Shown piece after piece: positions 53,651 to 63,004 of a stretch of DNA of 64,000 bases. This DNA is from Bradyrhizobium sp. NDS-1. Lineage in GTDB: Bacteria > Pseudomonadota > Alphaproteobacteria > Rhizobiales > Xanthobacteraceae. Both the position numbers and the translations under genes were made by a program. Below the pieces are notes generated by a model that saw only the letters and a list, made by a program, of their open reading frames with translations, searched no databases and was not told the origin of the DNA. How positions within the stretch are numbered: the stretch's first letter is position 1; the number at the start of each line of letters is the position of its first letter. The stretch spans positions 5,255,501-5,319,500 of the forward strand of contig NZ_CP136628.1 of assembly GCF_032918005.1 (NCBI RefSeq). Direction: 5' to 3'.

Positions 53651-54588
53651 TAGCGGATCCTCGGGTCAACGAGCGTGTAGATGACGTCGATCATCAGATT
53701 GACGAGGACGTAGACGAAGCTGAACAGCAGCACGATGCCCTGGATGACGGGATAGTCCCGGCGCAGGATGGCATCGATCGTGAGCCGGCCGAGGCCGGGG
53801 ATTGCGAACACGCTTTCGGTGACCACCGCGCCGCCGATCAGGAGCGCGATGCCGATGCCGATCACGGTCACGATCGGCACCGCCGCGTTCTTCAGCGCGT
53901 GAATGAACAGGATGCCGCCCTGCCCGAGGCCCTTGGCCTTGGCCGTGCGGATATAGTCCTGTTGCAACACTTCGAGCATGGCGGCACGGGTGATGCGCGC
54001 GACCAGCGCGATATAGACGCAGCCGAGCGCGATCGCCGGCAGGATCAGGTTCTCCAGCCACGGCCAGAAACCTTGCGTGAGCGGCGTATAGCCCTGCACC
54101 GGCAGCCATTCCAGCTCGAGCGCGAAGACGTAGGCGAGCATGTAGCCGACCACGAAGACCGGCAGCGAGAAGCCGAACACGGCAAAGCCCATGATGACGC
54201 GGTCGATCAGGCTGCCGGCCTTCCACGCCGCCACCACGCCGAGCGGCACCGCCACCACGATGGTGAGCAGCAGCGTGACGATCATCAGCGACAGCGTCGG
54301 CCCCAAGCGCTGTCCGATCATCGCCGACACCGGCAGGTTGGTGAAGATCGAGGTGCCGAGATCGCCGTGCAGGATGCGCCAGACCCAGCTTCCAAACTGG
54401 ATCAGGAAGGGTCGGTCGAGGCCGAGACTCTGGCGGATGCGCTCCACATCCTCCGGGCTTGCCTGATCGCCCGCGATCACCACGGCCGGATCACCCGGCG
54501 CGATGTAGAGCAGGCTGAACACGAACAGCGCGACGATTGCCATGACCGGCAAGGTCGCGACGATGCGACGGAGGATGTAAGAGAGCAT
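53647..54588 (-). CDS. Peptide ABC transporter permease (DppB type)
   Basis: A 313-residue inner-membrane permease beginning MLSYILRRIVATLPVMAIVALFVF, the classic DppB N-terminal segment. The cytoplasmic loop QQDYIRTAKAKGLGQGGILFIHALKNA near 205 carries the ATPase-docking motif. It is 17 bp downstream of the binding protein. Six membrane segments fit the family. Confidence 0.93.
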   Translation of the reverse strand: MLSYILRRIVATLPVMAIVALFVFSLLYIAPGDPAVVIAGDQASPEDVERIRQSLGLDRPFLIQFGSWVWRILHGDLGTSIFTNLPVSAMIGQRLGPTLSLMIVTLLLTIVVAVPLGVVAAWKAGSLIDRVIMGFAVFGFSLPVFVVGYMLAYVFALELEWLPVQGYTPLTQGFWPWLENLILPAIALGCVYIALVARITRAAMLEVLQQDYIRTAKAKGLGQGGILFIHALKNAAVPIVTVIGIGIALLIGGAVVTESVFAIPGLGRLTIDAILRRDYPVIQGIVLLFSFVYVLVNLMIDVIYTLVDPRIRY

Positions 54589-54605
54589 CTGGCCTCAGCG
54601 CGCGA

Positions 54606-56207
54606 TCATGCGGACTTCGACACGCCCCAGAAGAACGGCAGCGGCCCCTTGGTGATGCCGGAGACGTTCTTGCGCCAGGCCGTGTAGGTCAGGAAGAAGC
54701 CGGTCGGCGCGTAGACGACATCCTCGATCGCCGCCTTGTTGACCCGTCCGATCGCCGCCTTCTCCTCGTCGACACTCTTGGCGTCGAACCAGCCAGCGAT
54801 CTCCTTCTCGGTGTTCGGGCTGTTCGGCCAGCCGAACCAGGCCTTGTCGCCGTTGGCGCGGATGGCCGTGTAGGCGGCGGGCGTGATGCAATCGGCGCCG
54901 GCATGCCAGCTGTGGAACATGTTCCAGCCGCCCTGTCCCGGCGGTGTCTTTGCGGCGCGACGGGAGCCGACCGTGCCCCAATCGGTCGCGACGAAGTCGA
55001 CATTCATGCCCAGCTTCTTCAGGAGGTCCGCGGTGACGTCGCCTTGCGCCTTCGTGATCGGCTGATCCTGCGCGACCAGACACGTCACCGGCTGGCCGGA
55101 ATAGCCGCTCTCGGCCAGAAGCTTCTTGGCGGCATCGAGGTCGCGCTTGCCCTTCAGGATATCGCCGCCCATCTCGTTGTAAACAGGCGTGTCCGGCGTG
55201 AAGAAGCCGGGCAACGACTTCCACAATGCGTTGTCGTCGCCGACGATGGCGCGCATGTAGTCTTCCTGGCTGAGCGCCATCAGCACCGCACGCCGCGCCC
55301 GCACGTCGTTGAACGGCGCGAACAGATGGTTCATGCGGAACGAGCCGATATTGCCGAGGGGATCGCCGATGTCGACGCTGATGTTCTTGTTCTTCTTCAG
55401 CACGGGCACGAGATCGGCGATGGGGTTCTCCCACCAGTCGACCTCGCCGTTCTGCAATGCGGCCGCGGCGGTGGCCGGATCCGGCATCACGATCCATTCG
55501 ATACGATCGACCATGATCTGCTTGCCGCCGGCCAGCCACGACGCCTTCTCCTGCCGCGGCACGTAATCGGTGAACTTCTCGAACACCGACTTGGCGCCGG
55601 GGACCCATTCGCTCTTGGCGAACTTCATCGGGCCCGAGCCGATATATTCGGTGATCTGCTTGAAGGGATCGGTCTTGGCGATGCGCTCGGGCATGATGAA
55701 GGAGCATGGCGCGTTGTTCTTGGCGAGCGCATAGAGCATTTTCGGGAAGGGCTGCTTCAAGACCCATTTGAAGGTGCGGTCGTCGACGGCGGTCAATTCC
55801 TGCTGGATCGCGACGATCATCAGCCCCATCGGATCGCGTGCAGCCCAGCGCGACAGGCTCGCAACGACGTCCTTGGCCAGCACCGGCTCGCCGTCGTGGA
55901 ACTTGAGGCCCGAGCGCAGCTTGAAGGTCCAGATCTTGCCGTCGTCGGAGGTCTCCTCGGATTCGACCATTTGCCGCTGCGGCTGCAGTTGCGCATCGAT
56001 GCCGTAAAGCGTGTCCCACACCATCGCCGCGGCATTGCGCACGACATATTGCGTGCCCCAGATCGGATCGAAATTGGCGAGATTGGCCTGCGGCACGAAG
56101 CGGAGCGTGCGAGCTGAGGCGCCTTGCGCGATGGCCGGGGCCGAGAGTCCAGTCAATGCCAGACCGCCCGCGCCCGCCAGTCCCTTCAATACGGTCCTGC
56201 GATCCAT
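54606..56207 (-). CDS. Periplasmic peptide/solute-binding protein (DppA family 5), Tat-type leader
   Basis: A 533-residue family 5 solute-binding protein. The leader MDRRTVLKGLAGAGGLALTG has a twin-arginine motif, so export is probably by Tat, common among rhizobial DppA-like proteins. Mature features include LRFVPQANLANFDPIW and the LKFHDGEPVLAKDVVASL segment near 100. It heads the leftward operon with two permeases and two ATPases. Family 5 importers carry peptides, but also opines, nickel or glutathione; this protein's ligand is unknown. Confidence 0.93.
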   Translation of the reverse strand: MDRRTVLKGLAGAGGLALTGLSAPAIAQGASARTLRFVPQANLANFDPIWGTQYVVRNAAAMVWDTLYGIDAQLQPQRQMVESEETSDDGKIWTFKLRSGLKFHDGEPVLAKDVVASLSRWAARDPMGLMIVAIQQELTAVDDRTFKWVLKQPFPKMLYALAKNNAPCSFIMPERIAKTDPFKQITEYIGSGPMKFAKSEWVPGAKSVFEKFTDYVPRQEKASWLAGGKQIMVDRIEWIVMPDPATAAAALQNGEVDWWENPIADLVPVLKKNKNISVDIGDPLGNIGSFRMNHLFAPFNDVRARRAVLMALSQEDYMRAIVGDDNALWKSLPGFFTPDTPVYNEMGGDILKGKRDLDAAKKLLAESGYSGQPVTCLVAQDQPITKAQGDVTADLLKKLGMNVDFVATDWGTVGSRRAAKTPPGQGGWNMFHSWHAGADCITPAAYTAIRANGDKAWFGWPNSPNTEKEIAGWFDAKSVDEEKAAIGRVNKAAIEDVVYAPTGFFLTYTAWRKNVSGITKGPLPFFWGVSKSA

Positions 56208-56393
56208 GAAGTCCTCCCAGTAATGCCAGTGATCCGGCCATCGTTGGCCAAGGGCAGGTGAAACCAGAGCCCATTCGCTTGCAAATGGTATGCCACTAAC
56301 CGGCCCTTCGCCAGCAGGATCTCACCGCTATTTGGACCCTCCCAAGCCTCGAAGAGCCGCCGCGCGTTGCGATCGTCGCTGGTTCGCCTGAGG

Positions 56394-57827
56394 TCAGCCT
56401 GTCAGGGAGAGCCGCAAGCGCCGCAAGCCGATGACGACGCCGGTCATGGAGAACACGAAACCTAGCGCACAGAGGCCGACGATCATGATATCGCGCAAAC
56501 GCGGATGTGCCATGAAAATCGGAAAATCGAGTGTGTGGAGTGCGCCATACAGCCAACGATAGGCGCGGCGCGAGGCATCCAGCCGTTGCAGCATGCGGCC
56601 GTCCGCGCCGTCGATGTCGAACCAGAGCTCGCCGCAGCGCGAGCGAAAGACCGGAGCAGCCGGGAGAGCCGATCGCATGAGGTAGACATCGTCATCGGCG
56701 ACGACGACCGGCGCCTTGCAGTCCGGGGAGAGGCGCGCCGTCAGTGTCGATACCTCGCGCGCGCTGAGAAAGGCCGTCCGCTGCTGGTTCGGCAGATCCC
56801 CTGCCCCGATCAATCTCTGATCATCGAGCGCGACGCGGTCGCGCCGATAGACAGTGCCATTGAAGCCGAACCATTCGACCTCGCGGGCCGAGGAGGATAT
56901 TGGCTGGCGATCGAGCGATGCGGCCTCCCGCCAATCCGGCGCACCGTTGATCACGCCGGCCTCTGGAGGCGTCAACTGCCCGGGCGAGAACAACCGCCCG
57001 TGATCCATCGAGAGCCAGCCGCTGAAGATCCAGGTGAGCACGAACACCATCGCCGCCAGGCCGAGAAGGTGATGCAACGCGTGCCAGCCGCGGTAAGGCG
57101 TTGCGAGTTGACCGTCCCTCATCCGCAGCCGGATGATCCCGAGCGCCGCGCCAAGCGCGGCCGCGATCAGGGCCAGCAGCGACAATGTCCAGACGACGCC
57201 GTCCCATAGCGCCCAATTTCGCCTCAGCACGGTCGGATAGATCCAGTGCAACACGCTGCCCACGAGGTTCCACCCCCGTTCGCTCCGTATCGTGTCGAGG
57301 ACCACTTCGCCGGTGCGCGAGGAGACGTATATTTCCGTGCCGTCGCGATCTGCGAGCACGATGCGAAACAGCGGGCGATGTCGATCGAAGCCGTTCGGCA
57401 CGGTCCATTGATCGTGGTCCGCCTGCGCCTGCACTGTTGCTTGCGCGGGGTCGAGCCCGCGACGGCTGGCATGATCGCGCGCGATCGCGAGAGAGATGTC
57501 GGCCGACCTCACCAAGGCGTCGCCACCGTCGGACGCGTGCAACGCGCGCAGCCCCGATGCTCCCGCGACAACGTAAGCGAGTCCATCGCTGCGCCGGATC
57601 AACCTGACCCGTGTCGCGTCCCTCATTCCACTCGCGACCACGGCGTCCGCAACCGAGATCCGCGGCTCCGCGCGCTCCAGCGGCGCGAGCCCTGCAAAGC
57701 GTTCCGCTTCCGTCAGCGACGGAAACGGAACGAAGTGCATGACGATGCCGGTCGCGAACCACATCGCGAACAGCAGGCAGAACGCGATCCCGAGCCAGCG
57801 GTGCAGCAGGACGGTCGCGTGCATCAT
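56394..57827 (-). CDS. PepSY-domain transmembrane protein (PiuB-like)
   Basis: A 477-residue inner-membrane protein. Transmembrane segments lie near residues 10-32, 210-235, 255-278 and 445-465, with large periplasmic regions carrying PepSY-like folds. Conserved His in LHRWLGIAF, LHWIYP, HALHHLLG and LHTLDFP are suited to bind haem. Relatives next to siderophore receptors (PiuB/FsqB-type) are thought to reduce the metal complex in the periplasm. It starts 12 bp after the TonB receptor stop and so shares the B12 riboswitch upstream. Confidence 0.88.
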   Translation of the reverse strand: MMHATVLLHRWLGIAFCLLFAMWFATGIVMHFVPFPSLTEAERFAGLAPLERAEPRISVADAVVASGMRDATRVRLIRRSDGLAYVVAGASGLRALHASDGGDALVRSADISLAIARDHASRRGLDPAQATVQAQADHDQWTVPNGFDRHRPLFRIVLADRDGTEIYVSSRTGEVVLDTIRSERGWNLVGSVLHWIYPTVLRRNWALWDGVVWTLSLLALIAAALGAALGIIRLRMRDGQLATPYRGWHALHHLLGLAAMVFVLTWIFSGWLSMDHGRLFSPGQLTPPEAGVINGAPDWREAASLDRQPISSSAREVEWFGFNGTVYRRDRVALDDQRLIGAGDLPNQQRTAFLSAREVSTLTARLSPDCKAPVVVADDDVYLMRSALPAAPVFRSRCGELWFDIDGADGRMLQRLDASRRAYRWLYGALHTLDFPIFMAHPRLRDIMIVGLCALGFVFSMTGVVIGLRRLRLSLTG

Positions 57828-57839
57828 GCGGTCAGCGTC

Positions 57840-60197
57840 CTACCATTTGAAGGACGCCGAGAGTTCGTAGGTTCGGGGCGCGCCCAGGAGAATCTGGTCC
57901 GGATAGAACGGATCGCCCCAGATCGCGTAGCGCTTGTCCGTGATGTTGCGAACGCGGAAAGTCAGCCTGGCCTTCTCCACCGCGTTGAACACCGTCCTGG
58001 GGATGTCGACGAAGGCGTAGACGTCCGCGACGGTATACGCCTTCATTGTCACCGTGTTGGCGTCGGTGTTGTAGCGGTCGCCGACATGGCGGCCGGTGAT
58101 GCCGAGCTCCACCGGCCAGGGCGCGAAGAACCGGTAGGACGCGCCGGCGTTCGCGACGATGCGCGGCACGTTTGGCGGCGTGTTGCCGGAGAACGAGCCG
58201 CCGGTGAAATTGTAATCGGCATAGCGCGCGTCGACATAGGCGATGTTGCCCCATAGCCTCAACGGTTCGATCGGCCGAACGGACGCGGCGAGCTCGACGC
58301 CCTTGGATTCCTGTCGTCCCGCGATGTTGAGTTGCATCCCGCCGGCCGCTGCATAGACGTTCTTGCGCTGGATGTCGTATGCCGAAAACGACCATTCGGC
58401 CCTGTTGTCCCAGAACAGGTGTTTGACGCCGGTCTCGTAAGTGCGCGCGGTGGTCAGGTCGAGCGGCTGGGTGGGTGCGAGCAGGAAGATGTTATTGGCT
58501 GCGACGTCGGCGCCGGTGGCGTATTGGCTGTAGAAGGTCAGGCCGGGAACGGCCTCCCAGGTGTAGCCGATGCGGCCGGTCACCGGCGCCCAGTCTTTGG
58601 TGTACGGAAAACCTGCCTTTACGAGGCCGTTGACGTCGGTCGAGTTGCGGTCGAGCCCGATATGTTCGACGCGCAGGCCACCGACCAGCGCGAAGCTGCG
58701 CGTCAGCTTCAGCCGGTCTTCGAACGACAGCGCCTCGTTGTCGATGCGCGCGGTCTGTTGCTGCGTCGTGAGCAGGCCGTAAAAGCCACGGTTGGGATCG
58801 ACCAGCGAAACGGAATCGCCCGGAAAGTTCGCCGCGCCGGGCCTGACGAAATCGAGATAGCTCGACGAGAGCGTCGTGACCAGCCGGTTGTCGAAACCGG
58901 CGATATCGGTATCCCAGATCAGGTCGGTGACGTTGCCGACCAGGCGCTGGCTGTGCGCGACGTAGAAGCGCTCGCGATCGACCATGTTCGTGGTGGAATT
59001 GAACGCCTCGATCTCATTGTTGAACCATTTACGCTCGGCGCCGTAACCATAGGCCTGGCTTTTCAACGTCAGGTCAGGCGCCAGCTTCAGCTCGAAACCG
59101 CCGCGCAGCCATACTTCCTGCGCCACGTTCTTGTTGTCGAGCACGTTGTAATTGGTGTTGAAGGTCCGGTCGTCGATGGTGACGGCACCGAGATTGGTTC
59201 CGTTGTAGTTCGAGACGTAATTGCCGGAGACGATGCCGCTCGTCGCGTGCGAGCCGCTGAAGGCGATCGGCACCAGCGGTGCGCCCCAGTAAGCTTTCGA
59301 GCGATCCTCGCGGTACTCGATCGCGCCCCAGATCTTGAGACTGTCCGAGATGCGGTAATTGAGCTGGCCGGACGTGCCGAACGTCTTGACGTTGGTGTCG
59401 TCGGCAAAGCCGTTGAGCGTGGAACGGCTGATGTCGAAGCGGTAATCGAGGCCTTGCACATTGGTGCTGCCGCCCGAACCGTAATGAGTGCGGAACGAGT
59501 TCAGCGAATCCCAGGAGAAATCAGCTTCGTTCCGGATAGCTCCGGTGTGCGGCTGCTTGGTGACGAAGTTGATGGCGCCGCCGGCGGCGCCCTCGCCCGA
59601 CATCAGCGAGGCCGGACCTTTGAGGAATTCCACCGCCTCCAGATTGGCGGTGTCGGTGATCCGCGAGGTCATGTTCTGCGGACCGATCTTGATGCCGTTG
59701 TAGAGCGTGTTGATCTGGCTGTTGGTGAAGCCGCGCACGGAAAAGCCCGCAGGCTCGGCTGGATTGTCGCCGGCGGTGACGCCGACGGCGCCCTGCGCCA
59801 CCTCGGACACGGTGCGATAGCCCTGCTCGCGCATCGTCTCGGCCGAGATCACCTCGACGGTTGCGGGCGTCTGCCGCACCGTCAGGCCGAGCCGCGAGGC
59901 GCTTTCGGCCACGGCATTGGAGTTGAGCGGCGTCGGTGCGGTCGCGGCCGGCAAGGCGGGCTTGGGCGCCGTTACTGCGCTCGCCGGCCTGCGCGCGGCC
60001 GCGCGGCGCGGGCTTTGCGCGTCCCGGCCGGCTGGTCTCGCCTGCTTGCGGGCTTCGGCCGGCGATACCTCGACAGGCGGCAGGGGTTCGCGCGGCTGCT
60101 GCGCCAGCGCAGCGGGCAGATCGAGAACGGCAAAGAATGTGAGGGCGGTGGAGGCGAGCAGGAATTCTCGCGATCGGACGATGCGGATGGACAACAC
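57840..60197 (-). CDS. TonB-dependent receptor, siderophore-receptor type, under B12 riboswitch
   Basis: A 785-residue outer-membrane receptor starting at GTG 60197. A signal peptide (ending ALAQQ) precedes a Pro/Ala/Arg-rich linker, the plug (about 95-220; ISAETMREQGYRTVSEVAQ, FSVRGFTNSQINTLYNG) and a barrel ending in a terminal Trp (ELSASFKW). By sequence it resembles ferric siderophore receptors more than BtuB. Yet a full cobalamin riboswitch ends 133 bp upstream, and the gene is followed by the PepSY gene. The ligand may be a corrinoid, cobalt chelate or another metal chelate repressed when B12 is abundant. Confidence 0.92.
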   Translation of the reverse strand: MLSIRIVRSREFLLASTALTFFAVLDLPAALAQQPREPLPPVEVSPAEARKQARPAGRDAQSPRRAAARRPASAVTAPKPALPAATAPTPLNSNAVAESASRLGLTVRQTPATVEVISAETMREQGYRTVSEVAQGAVGVTAGDNPAEPAGFSVRGFTNSQINTLYNGIKIGPQNMTSRITDTANLEAVEFLKGPASLMSGEGAAGGAINFVTKQPHTGAIRNEADFSWDSLNSFRTHYGSGGSTNVQGLDYRFDISRSTLNGFADDTNVKTFGTSGQLNYRISDSLKIWGAIEYREDRSKAYWGAPLVPIAFSGSHATSGIVSGNYVSNYNGTNLGAVTIDDRTFNTNYNVLDNKNVAQEVWLRGGFELKLAPDLTLKSQAYGYGAERKWFNNEIEAFNSTTNMVDRERFYVAHSQRLVGNVTDLIWDTDIAGFDNRLVTTLSSSYLDFVRPGAANFPGDSVSLVDPNRGFYGLLTTQQQTARIDNEALSFEDRLKLTRSFALVGGLRVEHIGLDRNSTDVNGLVKAGFPYTKDWAPVTGRIGYTWEAVPGLTFYSQYATGADVAANNIFLLAPTQPLDLTTARTYETGVKHLFWDNRAEWSFSAYDIQRKNVYAAAGGMQLNIAGRQESKGVELAASVRPIEPLRLWGNIAYVDARYADYNFTGGSFSGNTPPNVPRIVANAGASYRFFAPWPVELGITGRHVGDRYNTDANTVTMKAYTVADVYAFVDIPRTVFNAVEKARLTFRVRNITDKRYAIWGDPFYPDQILLGAPRTYELSASFKW

Positions 60198-60326
60198 GGT
60201 TTCGGACCTCGGTATGACGTCAGTGGCACGTCACAGCGAACGAGGTCTCACCTTTGGCCTTGCAGCCGTCCGATGAAGCCGAATGCCTGTACTCCCCGAC
60301 CGACATCTTCGCGTGTGACCACGGCT

Positions 60327-60509
60327 GACGGCAGGTCTCCTGGCTCGCGGGTCAGTACCTTGCATCGCCTTCCCGGGACCGAGATACCCAGTGGCTCGTG
60401 AGGCAAGATTCGCCGCTCACAGTTGCGGGGGCAGCCACGGCATTGGGGACAACGTCCCCGCACCGCATTCCCTTTTCATCCCCTCTCGGGGAAACCGTCG
60501 CGAGCATCT
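60327..60509 (-). promoter_or_regulatory. Cobalamin riboswitch 1 (upstream of TonB receptor and PepSY)
   Basis: The minus strand contains the ordered core of the B12 aptamer: GATGAAAAGGGAATGCGGTG, then AATGCCGTGGCTGCC, CCCGCAACTGTGAGC, CCACTGG, GGGAAGGCG, and the B12 box AGCCAGGAGACCTGCC at 60330-60345. An ACGG/CCGT pair closes the outer stem. The aptamer points toward the TonB receptor (start 60197), leaving 133 bases for an expression platform. High adenosylcobalamin should reduce expression of receptor and PepSY. Confidence 0.93.
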
Positions 60510-60586
60510 AGGATTACCATCAAGACAGAGTCAATGTGCCAGTTGCGGCGTTATGGTCACAACGGCCAACTTCCTTGGAGATGAGC

Positions 60587-61159
60587 ATGGAAGGCGAGAC
60601 CTTCCTCTGGCTGATACGGCACGCACCCGTCGAGGGCGTGAAGGGGACGATCCACGCGACCGACGCGCCGGCCGATCTCGGCGACCGCGCGCAACTGGAG
60701 GCGCTGCGGCGGCGTCTGCCTGGGAACGCCGTCAGCTATGCCAGCCCCTCGCGGCGCACAGTCGAGACTGCGCGCGCACTGGGGCTCGAACCGGAGTTGA
60801 TCGGTGAATTCCGCGAGCAGGATTTCGGCGACTGGACAGGCCATCGGCACGACGAGCTTTCCGCAACCGGCGGCGAGACTTACGCGCAGTTCTGGAGTGA
60901 TCCGGCTGGCGGACGTCCGCCGGGCGGCGAGAGCTTTGCGGATCAGGTCGCGCGCGTCCGGCTGGGTCTGTCGCGGATCGGGACCGGATCGGCCACGCTC
61001 GTCGTGCATTCCGGCACCATCCGCGCCGCGCTCTGCATCGCGCTGGACCTCACGCCACAAGCCGCCCTGCGCTTCGTGATCGATCCGCTGTCGCTGACGC
61101 GGATCGATCGCCTGGCGGCCGGCTGGCGCGTCGTCGCTGTCAATCAGCGGATCAGCTAG
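60587..61159 (+). CDS. cobC: Alpha-ribazole phosphatase-like histidine phosphatase
   Basis: A 190-residue histidine phosphatase. LIRHAPVEG near residue 9 holds the phosphorylated His, SRRTVETARAL near 55 supplies basic residues, and VVHSGTIRAAL near 141 provides the second active-site His. In cobalamin synthesis it dephosphorylates alpha-ribazole 5'-phosphate or the final nucleotide loop. ATG 60587 is chosen because GGAG lies 6 bp before it; ATG 60581 abuts that site. It converges on cobT with an 8-bp overlap of gene ends. Substrate is inferred from location beside cobT. Confidence 0.85.
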   Translation: MEGETFLWLIRHAPVEGVKGTIHATDAPADLGDRAQLEALRRRLPGNAVSYASPSRRTVETARALGLEPELIGEFREQDFGDWTGHRHDELSATGGETYAQFWSDPAGGRPPGGESFADQVARVRLGLSRIGTGSATLVVHSGTIRAALCIALDLTPQAALRFVIDPLSLTRIDRLAAGWRVVAVNQRIS

Positions 61160-62204
61160 GTCTGTCAGGCACGTTGGCCTGTGCGAATGTTGCCATGCCG
61201 TTGTGGAGCGCGCAGGCGAGGCGCACCAGCGGCAGCGCGATGGCAGCCCCCGATCCCTCGCCGAGCCTGAGATCGAGGCTGATCAGTGGCTGCGCGTTCA
61301 GTGCCCGCAACACCAGACGATGCCCCTGCTCGGCCGATTGATGCGAGGCAAGCAGGAACGGCTGGCACGACGGATTCAGCCGCACTGCTGCGAGCGCTGC
61401 CACCGACACGATGAAACCGTCGATCAAGACCGGGATGCGGGCTTGCGCGGCCGCGATGATCGCCCCTGAGATCGCCGCGATCTCGAGGCCGCCGACGGCG
61501 CACAGGACTTTGTCGGTCGACTCCTCCGCAACGCCATGCAGCGCGATCGCGGCATCGATCACGCGTGCCTTGTGCGCGCGGCCGGCCGCATCGACACCGG
61601 TGCCGCTGCCTGCAATCTCCCCGGCACTCACGCCGAGCAGGCCCGCCGCAATCGCCGCCGACGCCGTGGTGTTGCCGATCCCCATCTCGCCGAAGATCAG
61701 CAGATCGGGCTGATTGGTCGCCGCACGCGCAACCGCGCGCCGGCCGGCTTCAAAAGCAAACGCCAGCTCCTCAGGCTGGAGCGCGGCCTCGACGCTGAAA
61801 TCGCGGGTGCCGCCGCGCGGCTTGTCGGTGATGATGCCGCCCATCTCGCCTGGCGCCAGCGTCCCGCAGTCGACCACCTCCAGGCTCGAAGCAAGCTCCT
61901 GCGCCAGCACCGAGATCGCGGCGCCGCCGGCGGCAAAGTTCGCCATCATCGCGATGGTCACTTCTTGCGGATAGGCCGAGACGCCTTGCGCGACGATGCC
62001 GTGATCGCCGGCGAAGACGATGATCGGCACGCGCGCCGCGCGCGGCTGCTCCGTGGCCTGCAGACCGGCAAGCTCGATCGCAAGCTGCTCGAGCCGGCCG
62101 AGCGCACCGGTGGGTTTTGTGAGTTGCGCCTGACGCGCGATCGCCGCCTCGCGATGGAGCGCGGAGATGTCGGGGCACTGTCGATAGACCCATTCGGGGA
62201 GCAT
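61152..62204 (-). CDS. cobT: Nicotinate-nucleotide:dimethylbenzimidazole phosphoribosyltransferase
   Basis: A 350-residue enzyme that makes alpha-ribazole 5'-phosphate from nicotinate mononucleotide and dimethylbenzimidazole for the lower ligand of B12. The family stretch TKPTGALGRLEQLA near 30, VFAGDHGI near 64, FGEMGIGNTTASAAI near 173 and GEGSGAAIAL near 318 (catalytic Glu region) are intact. It starts 10 bp after cobF and follows the CbiM-like gene, under the second riboswitch. Its end overlaps the convergent cobC end. Confidence 0.95.
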   Translation of the reverse strand: MLPEWVYRQCPDISALHREAAIARQAQLTKPTGALGRLEQLAIELAGLQATEQPRAARVPIIVFAGDHGIVAQGVSAYPQEVTIAMMANFAAGGAAISVLAQELASSLEVVDCGTLAPGEMGGIITDKPRGGTRDFSVEAALQPEELAFAFEAGRRAVARAATNQPDLLIFGEMGIGNTTASAAIAAGLLGVSAGEIAGSGTGVDAAGRAHKARVIDAAIALHGVAEESTDKVLCAVGGLEIAAISGAIIAAAQARIPVLIDGFIVSVAALAAVRLNPSCQPFLLASHQSAEQGHRLVLRALNAQPLISLDLRLGEGSGAAIALPLVRLACALHNGMATFAQANVPDRPS

Positions 62205-62214
62205 GCTGCCTCGC

Positions 62215-62964
62215 TTAACCCGCGCGCTTGAGGATGTAGCTGTCCATGATCCAGCCGTGCCGCGCGCGCGCGTCCTGCCGCGCCGCGACGATGCGCGGGC
62301 CGATCTCGGGCAGCGCGCCGGATAGGATGATCTGGTCGGGCATGCCGAGATAGGCGCCCCAATAGATGTGGAGGCCTGCCGGATCCAGCGACTGAAACGC
62401 CGTGTCGCCGTCGAGCATCACCACCACCGTGTCGACACCCCGCGGCCAGCCGCCTTCGCGCAGGCGCCGTCCCGTCGTGACCAGAAAAGGCTCGCCGATA
62501 TCATTGAGCGGCAACGCATGTGCCGCGCAGAGCGCCTGGATCGAGGTGATGCCGGGCACGACCTCGATGTCAGGCGCCGGATTGAGCCGACGCGCAATGC
62601 GCAGCGAGGAATCGTAGAGCGAGGGATCGCCCCAGATCAGCAGCGCAACCTTGCCCTCGCCTGCAAGGTGTCTTGCGATCGTCCGCGACCAGGTCGCGGC
62701 CACCGCATCGTGCCAATCGTCCACGCCCTTGCGGTAATCCGTTTCACCGGCGTCGCGCACGGGAAGATCGAACTCGGCGATTTCAGTCTTGTCGCTTGTG
62801 AGCACGCCCGCGCAGATCGTCCGACGGAGATCGGCAAGATCGGACTTCGCCGTTCCCTTGCGCGGGATCAGGACGAGATCGGCCGCGTTGATGGCGCGGA
62901 TCGCGGCGCGCGTGAGCTGGTCGGGATCGCCGCAGCCGATGCCTATCAGGGAGAGCGTGAGCAT
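62215..62964 (-). CDS. cobF: Precorrin-6A synthase (deacetylating)
   Basis: A 249-residue SAM-dependent methyltransferase of the tetrapyrrole methylase family. CobF methylates C1 of the corrin ring and releases acetate; its presence marks the aerobic cobalamin route. MLTLSLIGIGCGDPDQLT opens the protein; LLIWGDPSLYDSSLRI near 107 and VVPGITSIQALCAAHALPL near 137 are the family motifs. The ATG at 62964 lies 7 bases after a strong hairpin and lacks a clear ribosome site. It follows the CbiM-like gene by about 40 bp. Confidence 0.93.
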   Translation of the reverse strand: MLTLSLIGIGCGDPDQLTRAAIRAINAADLVLIPRKGTAKSDLADLRRTICAGVLTSDKTEIAEFDLPVRDAGETDYRKGVDDWHDAVAATWSRTIARHLAGEGKVALLIWGDPSLYDSSLRIARRLNPAPDIEVVPGITSIQALCAAHALPLNDIGEPFLVTTGRRLREGGWPRGVDTVVVMLDGDTAFQSLDPAGLHIYWGAYLGMPDQIILSGALPEIGPRIVAARQDARARHGWIMDSYILKRAG

Positions 62965-62971
62965 CGCGAGC

Positions 62972-62997
62972 GCGAGGGGCGGCGTACCGCCCCTCGC
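62972..62997 (-). other. Perfect 11-bp hairpin between cbiM-like gene and cobF
   Basis: GCGAGGGGCGG and its exact complement are separated by a CGTA loop. The hairpin lies 7 bp after the cbiM-like stop (63005) and 7 bp before the cobF ATG. There is no T run, so it is unlikely to be a full terminator; it may lower cobF translation or stabilise the permease mRNA. Confidence 0.65.
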
Positions 62998-63004
62998 TGA
63001 TCTC

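Noticed and set aside
58332..60401. 689-codon plus-strand frame opposite the TonB receptor at 57840-60197.
   Set aside because: Antisense shadow that also runs into the cobalamin riboswitch; no domain recognised.
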